Below, one piece after another: positions 37,912 through 45,910 of a stretch of 64,000 bases of DNA (position 1 is the stretch's first letter; every line of letters begins with the position of its first letter). Both the position numbers and the translations under genes were made by a program. Below the pieces are notes generated by a model. That model was not told the origin of the DNA. It ran no database searches and worked only from the letters and a program-made list of their open reading frames with translations. The stretch comes from Chthonobacter albigriseus (GTDB lineage: Bacteria; Pseudomonadota; Alphaproteobacteria; Rhizobiales; Pleomorphomonadaceae). Location of the stretch: positions 124,001 to 188,000 of the forward strand of contig NZ_JACDIT010000006.1 of the NCBI RefSeq assembly GCF_013839445.1, read 5' to 3'.

Positions 37912-37975
37912 CCCCGGTTTGTCGTGGAAGGTGTAGTCGCGTTTTCCGGCGCGACACCCGGCTACGTAGCCCCGC

Positions 37976-38503
37976 TCACGGTGCCGACGCGTCGCCCTCG
38001 CCGATCGCCCGTTGCATCAGCACCTGGTCGAGCCATCGCCCGTGCTTGAACCCCACCGAGCGGGCGACACCGATCATCGCGAACCCCATCGCCCGGTGAA
38101 GACCGATCGAGGCGGCGTTGTCGCTGTCCCCGATCACCGCGATCATCTGACGGAACCCTCTATCCCCGGCCGCGGCGATCAGCCCGGACAGGAGAGCCCG
38201 CCCGACACCCGCTCTTTGAATGCTCGGATCGACATAGATCGAGTTTTCGATGGTGTACCGGTAGGCCGCCCGCGGCCGGTAGGCGGAGGCGTAGGCATAG
38301 CCGGCGAGCCGGCCGGCGACCTCCGCCACCAGATAGGGATAGCCGCCGCCGAGGATCGTCTCGGCCCGCCGCGCCATCTCCGCCTCGTCGGGCGGCTCCA
38401 GCTCCCAGGAGGCGGTGCCATGGATAACCGCATCGGCATAGATCGCGCGGATCGCCGGAATGTCGGCCGGAGCGAACGGGCGGAGGACGGCGGTGGCGGT
38501 CAT
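37976..38503 (-). CDS. GNAT family N-acetyltransferase (phosphinothricin acetyltransferase-like)
   Basis: A 175-residue GNAT enzyme. The opening VLRPFAPADIPAIRAIYADAVIHGTASWELEPP matches the Pat/YwnH group. The acetyl-CoA-binding motif A is SIYVDPSIQRAGVGRALLSGLI, followed by GFRQMIAVIGDSDNAASIGLHRAMGF. Members acetylate phosphinothricin or methionine sulfoximine/sulfone; the physiological substrate here is not determinable. It is downstream of the BI-1 gene on the same strand, but a hairpin between them suggests separate transcription. Confidence 0.9.
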   Translation of the reverse strand: MTATAVLRPFAPADIPAIRAIYADAVIHGTASWELEPPDEAEMARRAETILGGGYPYLVAEVAGRLAGYAYASAYRPRAAYRYTIENSIYVDPSIQRAGVGRALLSGLIAAAGDRGFRQMIAVIGDSDNAASIGLHRAMGFAMIGVARSVGFKHGRWLDQVLMQRAIGEGDASAP

Positions 38504-38589
38504 CGGGACCTCGGGCAGGCTGGCGGGCGGCGGAGCCCGGCGAGTAGCACGCGGCCCCGCATCCGCGGAAGAGGCCCCGGAACGACGAA

Positions 38590-38614
38590 GGGCGCGGGAG
38601 TTGTCCCCGCGCCC
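38590..38614 (-). terminator. hairpin downstream of the BI-1 gene
   Basis: A perfect nine-base stem GGGCGCGGG (38590-38598) / CCCGCGCCC (38606-38614) with a seven-base loop, about 28 bases past the BI-1 stop on the minus strand. The following T run is weak and interrupted. Confidence 0.6.
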
Positions 38615-38641
38615 TCCATCCGGTCCATACTCGGCTCGACC

Positions 38642-39406
38642 TTAGCGGCGTTCGCCGAACAGCTGGAGCATCATGACGAACATGTTGATGAAGTCGAGAT
38701 ACAGCGTCAGCGCGCCCATGATGGCCTTGCGGCCGGCCGTCGCGCCGTCGTCGCCCGCGAAATACATCTCCTTGATGCGCTGGGTGTCGTAGGCGGTGAG
38801 GCCCGCGAACACCAGAACGCCGATCACCGACACCGCGAAGGCGAGCGCCGAGGAGGCCAGGAAGATGTTGACGATCGAGGCGATGATCACCCCGAACAGG
38901 CCCATGATCAGGAACGAGCCCATCGCCGAGAGATCGCGGCCGGTGGTGTATCCGTAGAGGCTGAGCGCGCCGAAGGCGGCCGCCGTCACGAAGAACACCT
39001 GGCTGATCGACGTCGACGTGTATACCAGGAAGATCGACGACAGCGACAGACCGACCAGGCCGGCATAGATCCAGAAGGTGAGCTGGGCGGCGCCGACGCT
39101 CATCTTGTGGATGCGGAACGACAGGAACATCACCGCGCCGAGCGGCGCGAAGATCAGCACCCAGCGCAGCGGACTGGCGAACAGGAGCTGGCCGAAGGAC
39201 GTCAGCGCGAGGCCTTCCGAAGTCTCCACGACGGCGGCCGAGAAGGCGCCATAGGCGGCCAGACCGGTCACCAGCAGACCGATCGCCATGTAGTTGTAGA
39301 CCTTGAGCATGTACGCGCGGAGACCCTGATCGATCTCCCCGGCGTAGCCGTGCGACGTCACGCCCGGGCGGGCGCCGACGTTCGGATCGGGGTACGGCAT
39401 GGACAT
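38642..39406 (-). CDS. Bax inhibitor-1 / YccA family membrane protein
   Basis: A 254-residue inner-membrane protein with seven predicted helices. Family features: QGLRAYMLKVYNYMAIGLLVTGLAAYGAF at the start, helices separated by short loops, and the ending FAGLTAYDTQRIKEMYF followed by LYLDFINMFVMMLQLFG. Bacterial BI-1 proteins (YbhL/YccA) interact with FtsH or act as pH-gated calcium leak channels. The conserved C-terminal Asp pair needed for the latter is partly visible (AYDTQ, LYLDFIN). Divergent from the PilZ gene. Confidence 0.94.
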   Translation of the reverse strand: MSMPYPDPNVGARPGVTSHGYAGEIDQGLRAYMLKVYNYMAIGLLVTGLAAYGAFSAAVVETSEGLALTSFGQLLFASPLRWVLIFAPLGAVMFLSFRIHKMSVGAAQLTFWIYAGLVGLSLSSIFLVYTSTSISQVFFVTAAAFGALSLYGYTTGRDLSAMGSFLIMGLFGVIIASIVNIFLASSALAFAVSVIGVLVFAGLTAYDTQRIKEMYFAGDDGATAGRKAIMGALTLYLDFINMFVMMLQLFGERR

Positions 39407-39713
39407 GAAACCTTTCGTGCATGCCGGCCAGGCATCAGTCGGGCGGCCGGCAGGAACCCTTGCCCGTCAATATGGCGGTTCGCTTGCCAGCGAACAAGGT
39501 AGGGAATTCAAGGGTCCGCGCCGAACGCCGATGCGCATCGGGCACGGAGCCACCGCCCCTTCGACCGGCCCGGCGATTCTGCCGGTCGCCAGCGACGGTC
39601 ACCAACTGTCAGGGATTTTGCCGTATTCACCAAGGGACGGCATCCGGAACTGGCGGGCGCGGGCCGGTGAACCGCGGCGCCAGGTGATCATCCCGCGTGC
39701 CGAAGGAGAGTCG
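39407..39713. other. intergenic region between divergent BI-1 and PilZ genes
   Basis: 307 bases without a supportable gene. A longer in-frame extension of the PilZ gene reaches back into it but lacks domain similarity. AAGGAGAG at 39702-39709 is the ribosome binding site for the PilZ ATG at 39714. No inverted repeat stands out. Confidence 0.5.
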
Positions 39714-39974
39714 ATGCGGATCGAGCGTGCGGTCAAGCGACGCCTCTGCAGCCTGCCGGCAACCGTCTACTCGGACGGCTTGCGGACCGACTGCGCGATT
39801 CTGGACATCAGCGAACGCGGATGCCAGTTGGAGGGCGATGTGTTCGGACTTGGCAACGAGGTCGAGATCCACTTCCAGGATGCCAAGCTCTGCGTTCCCG
39901 GAACCGTCGCCTGGAAGACCTACATGCGGGTCGGCATCCACTTCAAGGCTACCATCGGCCTGTCGGAGAAATGA
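39714..39974 (+). CDS. small PilZ-domain protein
   Basis: An 86-residue stand-alone PilZ domain. The c-di-GMP-binding signature is intact: RAVKR (RxxxR) at residues 5-9 and DISERGCQL (DxSxxG) near residue 32, then VPGTVAWKTYMRVGIHFK. A strong AAGGAGAG sits four bases before the ATG, which decides the start. It lies seven bases upstream of the HD-domain gene, so the two are cotranscribed. It probably senses cyclic-di-GMP and acts on a partner protein, possibly that neighbour. Confidence 0.88.
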   Translation: MRIERAVKRRLCSLPATVYSDGLRTDCAILDISERGCQLEGDVFGLGNEVEIHFQDAKLCVPGTVAWKTYMRVGIHFKATIGLSEK

Positions 39975-39981
39975 TCCGGCG

Positions 39982-41022
39982 ATGCTAGTTCTCCTCACCG
40001 ACACTTCCGAGATCGCCCGCCGGACCTGCGAGGTCCTCGGCACGAGCGGCGCGATCCGGCAGATCAATCTGAAACAGGCGCCGCCGCTTCTCACCGACTC
40101 CGTCGAAGGCTGGATCTTCGCCGCCGATCTGGACCAGGAGGGTACCGTGACGGCGGGCATCCGGCATCTGCGCGAGCGCGCCCTGGAGCAGCCGCTGATC
40201 GTCGTCACCGCCCGGCGCGACGTGAAGACGTCGGCCCGCGCCAGCGCCCTCGGCGCCACGCGCGTGCACGAGATCTCGAACGCCGCAGGCCTGCTGCGCG
40301 ATCCGATCTTCGCCAATCGGTTCATGGCGATGCCCTCGCCGTTCAGCAACGATCCCGTGCTGATGGCGGCGATCGCCGGCACGGTGGCAATCGTCACGGA
40401 AACGATGACCGGCCGGGCAACGACGTCGGCGTCCGAGGACCTGAACACCGCCATCGACGCCGCGATCGCATCGCTGCAGACCAAGGGGGTGGCCGCCTGG
40501 CTGAAGGCGCTGGAGGCGGTCCACAGCCCCACCTACAGGCACGTGCTGCAGGTTCTGGCCTTCGCCGTCTCTTTCGGCACCCTGACGAAGCTGCCGCCCC
40601 CGCTTTTGCGGAAGTTGGCCGCCGCCAGCCTCCTCCACGACATCGGCAAGGCCAAGCTGCCGGTCGAGATCCTGAACCGGGCCGACCGGACCGCACCGGG
40701 CGACGACGCGATCCTGCAGACGCACGTGAAGCTCGGCTTCGAGATGCTCCGCGCCTACGGAGAGCGCGACTTCGACATCCTCGACGCGGTTCTTCACCAT
40801 CACGAATACATGGACGGCAGCGGCTATCCCCACCGCATGAAAGGCGCCCAGATCCGTCCTCTCACGCGGATGCTGACGATCGCCAACCACTACGCCAACC
40901 TGATCGAGCAACGCCCGTCCCGCCCGGTCCGCACCAAGCAGGACGCCTACAAGCGCCTGCAGGCGATGGGCCACAAGCTGGACCTCGGCCTCGTGGCCAC
41001 CTTCAAGGGCGTGGTCCGGTAG
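39982..41022 (+). CDS. HD-GYP-like protein with receiver-like N-terminus
   Basis: A 346-residue protein. The first 110 residues look like a degenerate receiver domain (MLVLLTDTSEIARRTCEVLG, LIVVTARRDVKTSARASALGATRV); the expected phospho-acceptor Asp pair is not obvious. The C-terminal part has the HD-GYP plan: HSPTYRHVLQV, LLHDIGKAKLP (HD at 219-220), HHHEYMDGSGYPHRMKG (GYP at 281-283). The late motif usually near ADxYDA reads ANHYANL, so one metal or substrate residue differs. It may be a c-di-GMP phosphodiesterase or a binding-only relative. Cotranscribed with the PilZ gene. Confidence 0.82.
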   Translation: MLVLLTDTSEIARRTCEVLGTSGAIRQINLKQAPPLLTDSVEGWIFAADLDQEGTVTAGIRHLRERALEQPLIVVTARRDVKTSARASALGATRVHEISNAAGLLRDPIFANRFMAMPSPFSNDPVLMAAIAGTVAIVTETMTGRATTSASEDLNTAIDAAIASLQTKGVAAWLKALEAVHSPTYRHVLQVLAFAVSFGTLTKLPPPLLRKLAAASLLHDIGKAKLPVEILNRADRTAPGDDAILQTHVKLGFEMLRAYGERDFDILDAVLHHHEYMDGSGYPHRMKGAQIRPLTRMLTIANHYANLIEQRPSRPVRTKQDAYKRLQAMGHKLDLGLVATFKGVVR

Positions 41023-41053
41023 CGCACCGATGACGGCTCATCCTCGCCGACCC

Positions 41054-41081
41054 TTGACACCCGCCCGCTTTTCGCTGAAAA
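41054..41081 (+). promoter_or_regulatory. candidate promoter for the asd leader
   Basis: Consensus TTGACA at 41054-41059 and a weak TGAAAA 16 bases later (41076-41081). It lies about 100 bases before the leader-peptide start. The -35 match is perfect; the -10 is poor, which is common in this class. Confidence 0.4.
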
Positions 41082-41181
41082 CCCGGCCATTCGAGAGGTC
41101 AACCGGTCGATGAGCCGTTCCGTATCCAACCGTCATGACGTCAGCGCCGTCCGGGCTCTCCCGGCGGGCGTACAGGCGTGC

Positions 41182-41217
41182 ATGACGACGGGGACGAAAA
41201 CCACGACCACGACGTGA
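41182..41217 (+). CDS. threonine-rich leader peptide upstream of asd
   Basis: A 12-codon gene, ATG to TGA, encoding MTTGTKTTTTT: eight Thr, one Lys and one Gly after Met. Six Thr codons are ACG and two are ACC. AGG lies five bases before the ATG. It is 138 bases upstream of asd, whose product feeds threonine, lysine, methionine and isoleucine. By analogy with the E. coli thr leader, ribosome stalling at the Thr codons would report charged tRNA-Thr. The tRNA reading ACG is encoded at 11.2 kb. Translation itself is inferred. Confidence 0.72.
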   Translation: MTTGTKTTTTT

Positions 41218-41335
41218 TCGACCCTCTCGCTCCCCGCAACGTCCTCCTCGGGGTTCGAGGGGGCGGGCGGCGAGCCTCTCGGGATCGGTGATCCGACCCG
41301 CCGGGCAGCCGGACCTGAAGCGGGGGACGGTCCGG
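41190..41335 (+). promoter_or_regulatory. candidate attenuator RNA with competing stems, asd 5' region
   Basis: Four possible stems. (1) GGGGACG inside the leader gene (41190-41196) with CGTCCTC (41240-41246). (2) 41222-41236 with 41249-41263, 15 positions with one G-U and a two-base mismatch. (3) CGAGGGG (41256-41262) with CCTCTCG (41275-41281), using the right arm of stem 2. (4) GGCGGGCGG (41262-41270) with 41293-41302, one bulge. A further perfect stem CCGGACC (41309-41315) / GGTCCGG (41329-41335) sits just before the asd ribosome binding site. No U tract follows, so control may be Rho-dependent or translational. Confidence 0.55.
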
Positions 41336-41355
41336 TCAAGAAAAGGTTCTCCATC

Positions 41356-42390
41356 ATGGGTTACAAGGTCGCCGTCGTCGGTGCCACGGGCAACGTGGGC
41401 CGGGAAATGCTTGCCATCCTGGAAGAGCGCGGGTTCCCCGCCGACGAGGTCGTGGCGCTGGCTTCGCGCCGCAGCCAGGGCACGGAGGTCTCCTACGGCG
41501 ACAGGACGCTGAAGGTGAAGACGCTCGACACCTACGACTTCTCGGACACCGACATCTGCCTGATGTCGGCCGGTGGATCGGTGTCGAAGGAGTGGTCGCC
41601 GCGGATCGGCCAGCAGGGCTGCGTGGTGATCGACAACTCCTCGGCCTTCCGAATGGACCCGGACGTGCCGCTGATCGTGCCCGAGGTCAATGCCGACGCC
41701 GCCGCCGGCTTCACCCGCAAGAACATCATCGCCAACCCGAACTGCTCCACCGCGCAGCTGGTGGTGGCGCTGAAGCCGCTGCACGACAAGGCCCGCATCA
41801 AGCGCGTGGTGGTGGCCACCTACCAGTCCGTTTCCGGCGCCGGCAAGGACGCCATGGACGAGCTGTTCACCCAGACCCGCGCGGTGTTCGTCTCCGATCC
41901 CGTCGAAGCCTCCAAGTTCCCCAAGCGCATCGCCTTCAACCTGATCCCCCAGATCGACGTGTTCATGGAGGACGGCTACACGAAGGAGGAGTGGAAGATG
42001 GTGGTCGAGACCAAGAAGATCCTCGACCCCAAGATCAAGCTGACCGCCACCTGCGTGCGCGTGCCGGTGTTCGTCTCCCATTCCGAGGCGGTCAACATCG
42101 AGTTCGAGGAACCGATCACGGCGGACGAGGCGCGCAACATCCTGCGCGAGGCCCCCGGCTGCCTCGTCATCGACAAGCACGAGCCCGGCGGCTACATCAC
42201 GCCCTACGAGGCGACCGGCGAGGACGCCACCTACATCAGCCGCATCCGCGAGGACGCGACGGTGGACAACGGCCTCTCCATGTGGATCGTCTCCGACAAC
42301 CTGCGCAAGGGCGCGGCCCTCAACGCGGTGCAGATCGCCGAAGTGCTGGTCAACCGCGGCCTAATCAAGCCGAAGAAGAAGGCCGCCTGA
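41356..42390 (+). CDS. asd: aspartate-semialdehyde dehydrogenase
   Basis: A 344-residue NADPH-dependent enzyme reducing aspartyl-4-phosphate to aspartate semialdehyde, the branch point to lysine/diaminopimelate and to threonine, methionine and isoleucine. Visible: VAVVGATGNVGREML at the start, SAGGSVSKEW, the catalytic Cys in NPNCSTAQLVVAL, YQSVSGAGKDAMDEL, and the His region VRVPVFVSHSEAVNIEFE. AAAGG lies nine bases before the ATG. It is preceded by the threonine-rich leader and candidate attenuator and followed by a terminator hairpin, so it is transcribed alone. Confidence 0.97.
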   Translation: MGYKVAVVGATGNVGREMLAILEERGFPADEVVALASRRSQGTEVSYGDRTLKVKTLDTYDFSDTDICLMSAGGSVSKEWSPRIGQQGCVVIDNSSAFRMDPDVPLIVPEVNADAAAGFTRKNIIANPNCSTAQLVVALKPLHDKARIKRVVVATYQSVSGAGKDAMDELFTQTRAVFVSDPVEASKFPKRIAFNLIPQIDVFMEDGYTKEEWKMVVETKKILDPKIKLTATCVRVPVFVSHSEAVNIEFEEPITADEARNILREAPGCLVIDKHEPGGYITPYEATGEDATYISRIREDATVDNGLSMWIVSDNLRKGAALNAVQIAEVLVNRGLIKPKKKAA

Positions 42391-42419
42391 GCGGCATCTA
42401 CAGTGAAGTCGAGCGTAAA

Positions 42420-42450
42420 GGCCGGGCCAAGCGCCCGGCCGTTTCCATTT
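42420..42450 (+). terminator. candidate terminator of asd
   Basis: A perfect eight-base stem GGCCGGGC (42420-42427) / GCCCGGCC (42433-42440), a five-base loop, then GTTTCCATTT. The T run is interrupted, but position, 30 bases after the asd stop, and stem strength fit. Confidence 0.7.
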
Positions 42451-42520
42451 GTGCTTGTGATTTCGACGGATGTTTGCTAGTCACACCGCCGTTCGTCCAC
42501 TCTGACCGGGGAGACATGCC

Positions 42521-42562
42521 ATGCTTGCAACGATGATCGTCCCTGGCCTGCAGGGAACCTGA
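42521..42562 (+). pseudogene. possible 5' remnant of an RBBP9/YdeN-type serine hydrolase gene
   Basis: A 13-codon frame reading MLATMIVPGLQGT then TGA, preceded by GGGGAGA. Its sequence resembles the conserved N-terminus of RBBP9/YdeN hydrolases (xIVPGLxGS), but the rest of that protein is absent and the next gene is PcfJ-like. It may be a gene truncated by insertion or deletion; chance similarity cannot be excluded at this length. Confidence 0.3.
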
Positions 42563-42636
42563 CGGGAAGAGCCGCATAGCGCGCACCCGTCACCGTTTCA
42601 GAGATCCTGGCTGATTAAGCCAAGAACGGACGTCCC

Positions 42637-43809
42637 ATGTCTGCCCTGTCTTCCGTTGCCGCGTTTCGCGGCGGCATCGTCACGCCTTCTTTCTCCAATC
42701 TGGAGCGGCGACTGCGCCGGTTTGATCCCGACGTTCGGCCAGCCGTGTACGCGATCGCCACGCAGCACCGCTACCTCGCGGATCTCGCGAAATCATATCC
42801 GGGGCTCCTGTTCTCTCTGGCCGTTCCCGCCAGTTGGAGCAGCCCCGCCCGCAACGCGAGGACCGGACAAGCTGCCGCTGCGATCACCCGAGGCGAGAGC
42901 ATCGACCGGGCCGCTTCGCTCATCGGCCTACCCCGCTGGCTTCGCGCTCTGCCGCCCGAAGCCTATCGGCGTCCGCTTGGCACTCTGCCGACGAGCGATT
43001 TCTTCAGGGTCCGCATCGCTAACCTGCTGCCGAAGCGTCGTTCGCAGGCCGCTGCCTGGCTGGAAACGGTCATGGAAGCCGCGGAATGGGGCGACGAGAC
43101 CTACGCGTTGTGGACGGCCCGGGTCGAGACACGCGACAAAAACCCGTTTCTAGTATCGCGTCGTTATCGCCGGGACCGGCGCAACCTGGCGCTCTGGGCC
43201 TGGTATTCGCAGCGTCCGGCCACCGTAGCTGGCGTGTGGTGCGAACGGCGCTGGCAACCGACGATGGGTGGGGTCGGAGCCATCGGCGAGGCTCGCGCGT
43301 GGAAAGATCGAGTCGATCTGGAGCTGGAGCTGGCTGGCCTTGAGATCGCCGATCTCTGGCTGGAGCCGGGCGAGGCGCTCGGCTACCACTTCGTTCCGCT
43401 CGCCACGGTGTCGGCCATCGACGACGAGGCAAGACGGATGGATCACTGCATCCGCACCTACGGCGATTGCGTGGCACTGGGCCAGTCGCGGCTATGGAGC
43501 ATCGAGCAAGACGGGCGACCTGTCGCCAGCCTCGAACTGGCAACAGGCCGGTCTCGGGCGCCGATCGTCAAGCAGCTCCGCGGCATACGAAACGCAGCGG
43601 TCGATGACGACGTCTGGGTGGCCGTCCATACCTGGATCCGCGCTCAGCCGTTTCGCCTTATCGATGTGCCCGACCGGCCGTTAGCGTATCAGATCCCCCT
43701 CGACCGGCTGACGTGGCAGCGCGTCTGGCGGCCCTATTGGCTGGAGAAGCGGCGGATCCCGTCATGGCTGCCACTCTCGGCAACCGCCGGCGACCTCTAC
43801 GCGATCTGA
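42637..43809 (+). CDS. PcfJ-like domain protein
   Basis: A 390-residue protein whose C-terminal third has the PcfJ-like plan: MDHCIRTYGDCVALGQSRLWSIEQDGRPVASLEL followed by VKQLRGIRNAAVDDDVWVAVHTW. The family is named after a gene on an enterococcal conjugative plasmid, but chromosomal copies occur in alphaproteobacteria; no biochemical role is established. The N-terminal half is Arg-rich and helical. Codon use looks slightly less GC-biased than in its neighbours, and no mobility genes surround it. It stands alone between asd and a divergently unrelated transporter gene. Confidence 0.75.
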   Translation: MSALSSVAAFRGGIVTPSFSNLERRLRRFDPDVRPAVYAIATQHRYLADLAKSYPGLLFSLAVPASWSSPARNARTGQAAAAITRGESIDRAASLIGLPRWLRALPPEAYRRPLGTLPTSDFFRVRIANLLPKRRSQAAAWLETVMEAAEWGDETYALWTARVETRDKNPFLVSRRYRRDRRNLALWAWYSQRPATVAGVWCERRWQPTMGGVGAIGEARAWKDRVDLELELAGLEIADLWLEPGEALGYHFVPLATVSAIDDEARRMDHCIRTYGDCVALGQSRLWSIEQDGRPVASLELATGRSRAPIVKQLRGIRNAAVDDDVWVAVHTWIRAQPFRLIDVPDRPLAYQIPLDRLTWQRVWRPYWLEKRRIPSWLPLSATAGDLYAI

Positions 43810-43929
43810 ACCGGATCCATTGTATTGCCAATAGGGACGGCGGCCGTGGCAGCCGCCGTGCTCGACATCGATGGCCGGCCGGACTATCAGCATGCAATTC
43901 GCCCACCCCCCTCGAAAGCCCTCCCCGCG

Positions 43930-44832
43930 ATGAAAACCCGCCTCGACGGTCTGGCGCTTCTCGTGCTGGTGCTCTGCTGCGCGTCCTGGGGGTTCAACCA
44001 GGTGGCCGTGAAGGCGGCGCTGGAGGGGATTCCGCCGGTGCTTCAGATGGGCCTGCGCTCGGCGGTCGCCGGGCTGCTGGTCTGGGGCTGGTGCCTCCTG
44101 CGCGGCGTCCCGCTCATGGAGCGCGACGGCAGCCTCCTGCCGGGGCTGCTCCTCGGCACCTTCTTCGGGCTGGAGTTCCTGGTGCTCTTCATCGGGCTCG
44201 GCTACACCACCGCCTCGCACGGCGCGATCCTGCTCTATCTCGCCCCGTTCATGGTGGCGGGGCTCGCCCATGTGATGCTGGGCGAGCGGCTGACGGTGCT
44301 GAAGGTGACTGGCCTCGCGGTGGCCTTCGCCGGCGTGGTGCTGCTGTTCTCCGGCAGCGGCGAAGCGGCGGCCGGCCCGCACCAGCTCTACGGCGACGTG
44401 CTCTGCGTGCTGGCCTCGGTGGGGTGGGCCTTTTCCACCATCCTCATCAAGAAGACGGTGCTGTTGAAGATCCCGGCGGAGAAGACGCTGCTCTATCAGC
44501 TCGCCGTCTCCGCCGCGATGGGCCTCGTCGTCTCGGTCGCGCTGGGCGAGCCAGCAGCCGATTTCAGCACCGCCCCGGTGGTCTGGTCCTTCGCCTACCA
44601 GACGCTCTGGGTCGGCAGCGTGACCTATATGATCTGGTTCTCGCTGATGCGGATCTACCCCGCCTCGCTGCTGACGGCGGCAAGCTTCATGACGCCGATC
44701 TTCGGCGTGATCGGCGGCATCGTCTTCCTCGCTGAACCACTGACGTGGAACCTGGCGGCCGCCGTGGCGCTGGTGGCGCTCGGCATCGTCCTCGTCAACC
44801 GCCCGCAGGCCGCGCAGGCTGCAGCGGCCTGA
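43930..44832 (+). CDS. EamA/DMT family transporter
   Basis: A 300-residue ten-helix transporter of the drug/metabolite superfamily with two EamA repeats (LLVLVLCCASWGFNQVAVKAAL opening repeat 1; GDVLCVLASVGWAFSTILIKKTVL opening repeat 2). Substrates in this family are amino acids, metabolites or drugs and cannot be told from sequence. The ATG at 43930 (MKTRLDG) is preferred; the open frame upstream is not family-like. It ends two bases before the convergent aldo/keto reductase gene. Confidence 0.93.
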   Translation: MKTRLDGLALLVLVLCCASWGFNQVAVKAALEGIPPVLQMGLRSAVAGLLVWGWCLLRGVPLMERDGSLLPGLLLGTFFGLEFLVLFIGLGYTTASHGAILLYLAPFMVAGLAHVMLGERLTVLKVTGLAVAFAGVVLLFSGSGEAAAGPHQLYGDVLCVLASVGWAFSTILIKKTVLLKIPAEKTLLYQLAVSAAMGLVVSVALGEPAADFSTAPVVWSFAYQTLWVGSVTYMIWFSLMRIYPASLLTAASFMTPIFGVIGGIVFLAEPLTWNLAAAVALVALGIVLVNRPQAAQAAAA

Positions 44833-44834
44833 CC

Positions 44835-45887
44835 TCAGGGGCAGGGATTGCCGAACCGCTGATGGAGGTCGTCCACCGCGGCCTGCATCTCCCGCGTCCA
44901 CTTGAGCGAAGCGGCGGCGAGCGCATCCTCCAGCTGGTCCATGGTGGTCGCGCCGATCAGGCTGGAGGTCACCACGCTCTGGTTCGCCACGAAGGCGTTG
45001 GCGAACACCGCCGGCTTGACGCCGAAGTCGCGCGCGAGCTGCACGTAGGCCGAGACGGCTGCCGCCGCGTGCGGCTTCTCGTAGCGCTGCAGCCGGTCGA
45101 ACAGCTGCTTGCGGCTGCCCTCCGGCAGGCCACCGTTCTCGTACTTGCCGGAAAGGTACCCCTGCGCCAGCGGCGAGTAGGCGATCAGCGACACGTCCTC
45201 CCGCTCGCCGACTTCCGCCAGCGCGCCCTCCCACGTGCGGTTGACGAGGCTGTAGGCGTTCTGGATGGAGACGACGCGCGGGCCGATCCCGGCTTCCGCG
45301 GCGACCAGCCAGCGCATCGCGCCCCAGGCGGATTCGTTGGAAAGGCCGATGTAGCGCACCTTGCCGGCCTTCACGACATCGGCGAGGGCGGCCAGCGTCT
45401 CCTCGATCGGCGTCTCGTCCGCCATCCGCTTCGGCGAGGTCCAGCGGGTGGGGTTGGAACCGAAGCCCGGCGTCGCCCGGTCCGGCCAGTGCACCTGGTA
45501 GAGGTCGATCACGTCGGTCTGCAGCCGCTTCAGGCTCTTGTCCACCGCCTCCTCGATCTGCCCGCGGACGAGCCGTCCCTCGACGCCGCCGTCCCGGAAC
45601 CAGCGCATCTCCGACCGGCCGATCACCTTGGTGGCGATCACCACGTCGTCGCGCCGCCCGCGCGCCTTCAGCCACGTGCCGATGATCTCCTCGGTGCGGC
45701 CCTGCGTCTCCGCCTTCGGCGGGATCGGATAGAGCTCGGCCGCGTCGAGGAGGTTGACCCCGGCCGCCACCGCCCGGTCCATCTGGGCGTGGCCCTCGGC
45801 CTCGGTGTTCTGCTGGCCGAAGGTCATGGTTCCGAGGCCGATCACGCCGACGTGGATGTCGGTCCGGCCGAGGCGCCGCTGCTGCAT
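44835..45887 (-). CDS. aldo/keto reductase
   Basis: A 350-residue NADPH-dependent TIM-barrel oxidoreductase of the Tas/YajO type. The opening is MQQRRLGRTDIHVGVIGLGTMTFGQQN. The catalytic tetrad is visible: Asp and Tyr in NLLDAAELYP, Lys in IATKV, His in YQVHWPDR. LIAYSPLAQGYLSGKY and SSLIGATTMDQLEDAL complete it. It probably reduces aldehydes or ketones, with the substrate unknown. It follows the DinB gene by 23 bases on the same strand. A longer in-frame reading up to 46478 overlaps the DinB gene and is rejected. Confidence 0.94.
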   Translation of the reverse strand: MQQRRLGRTDIHVGVIGLGTMTFGQQNTEAEGHAQMDRAVAAGVNLLDAAELYPIPPKAETQGRTEEIIGTWLKARGRRDDVVIATKVIGRSEMRWFRDGGVEGRLVRGQIEEAVDKSLKRLQTDVIDLYQVHWPDRATPGFGSNPTRWTSPKRMADETPIEETLAALADVVKAGKVRYIGLSNESAWGAMRWLVAAEAGIGPRVVSIQNAYSLVNRTWEGALAEVGEREDVSLIAYSPLAQGYLSGKYENGGLPEGSRKQLFDRLQRYEKPHAAAAVSAYVQLARDFGVKPAVFANAFVANQSVVTSSLIGATTMDQLEDALAAASLKWTREMQAAVDDLHQRFGNPCP

Positions 45888-45910
45888 GGACGAGAGCTCC
45901 GCTGAGGGGC

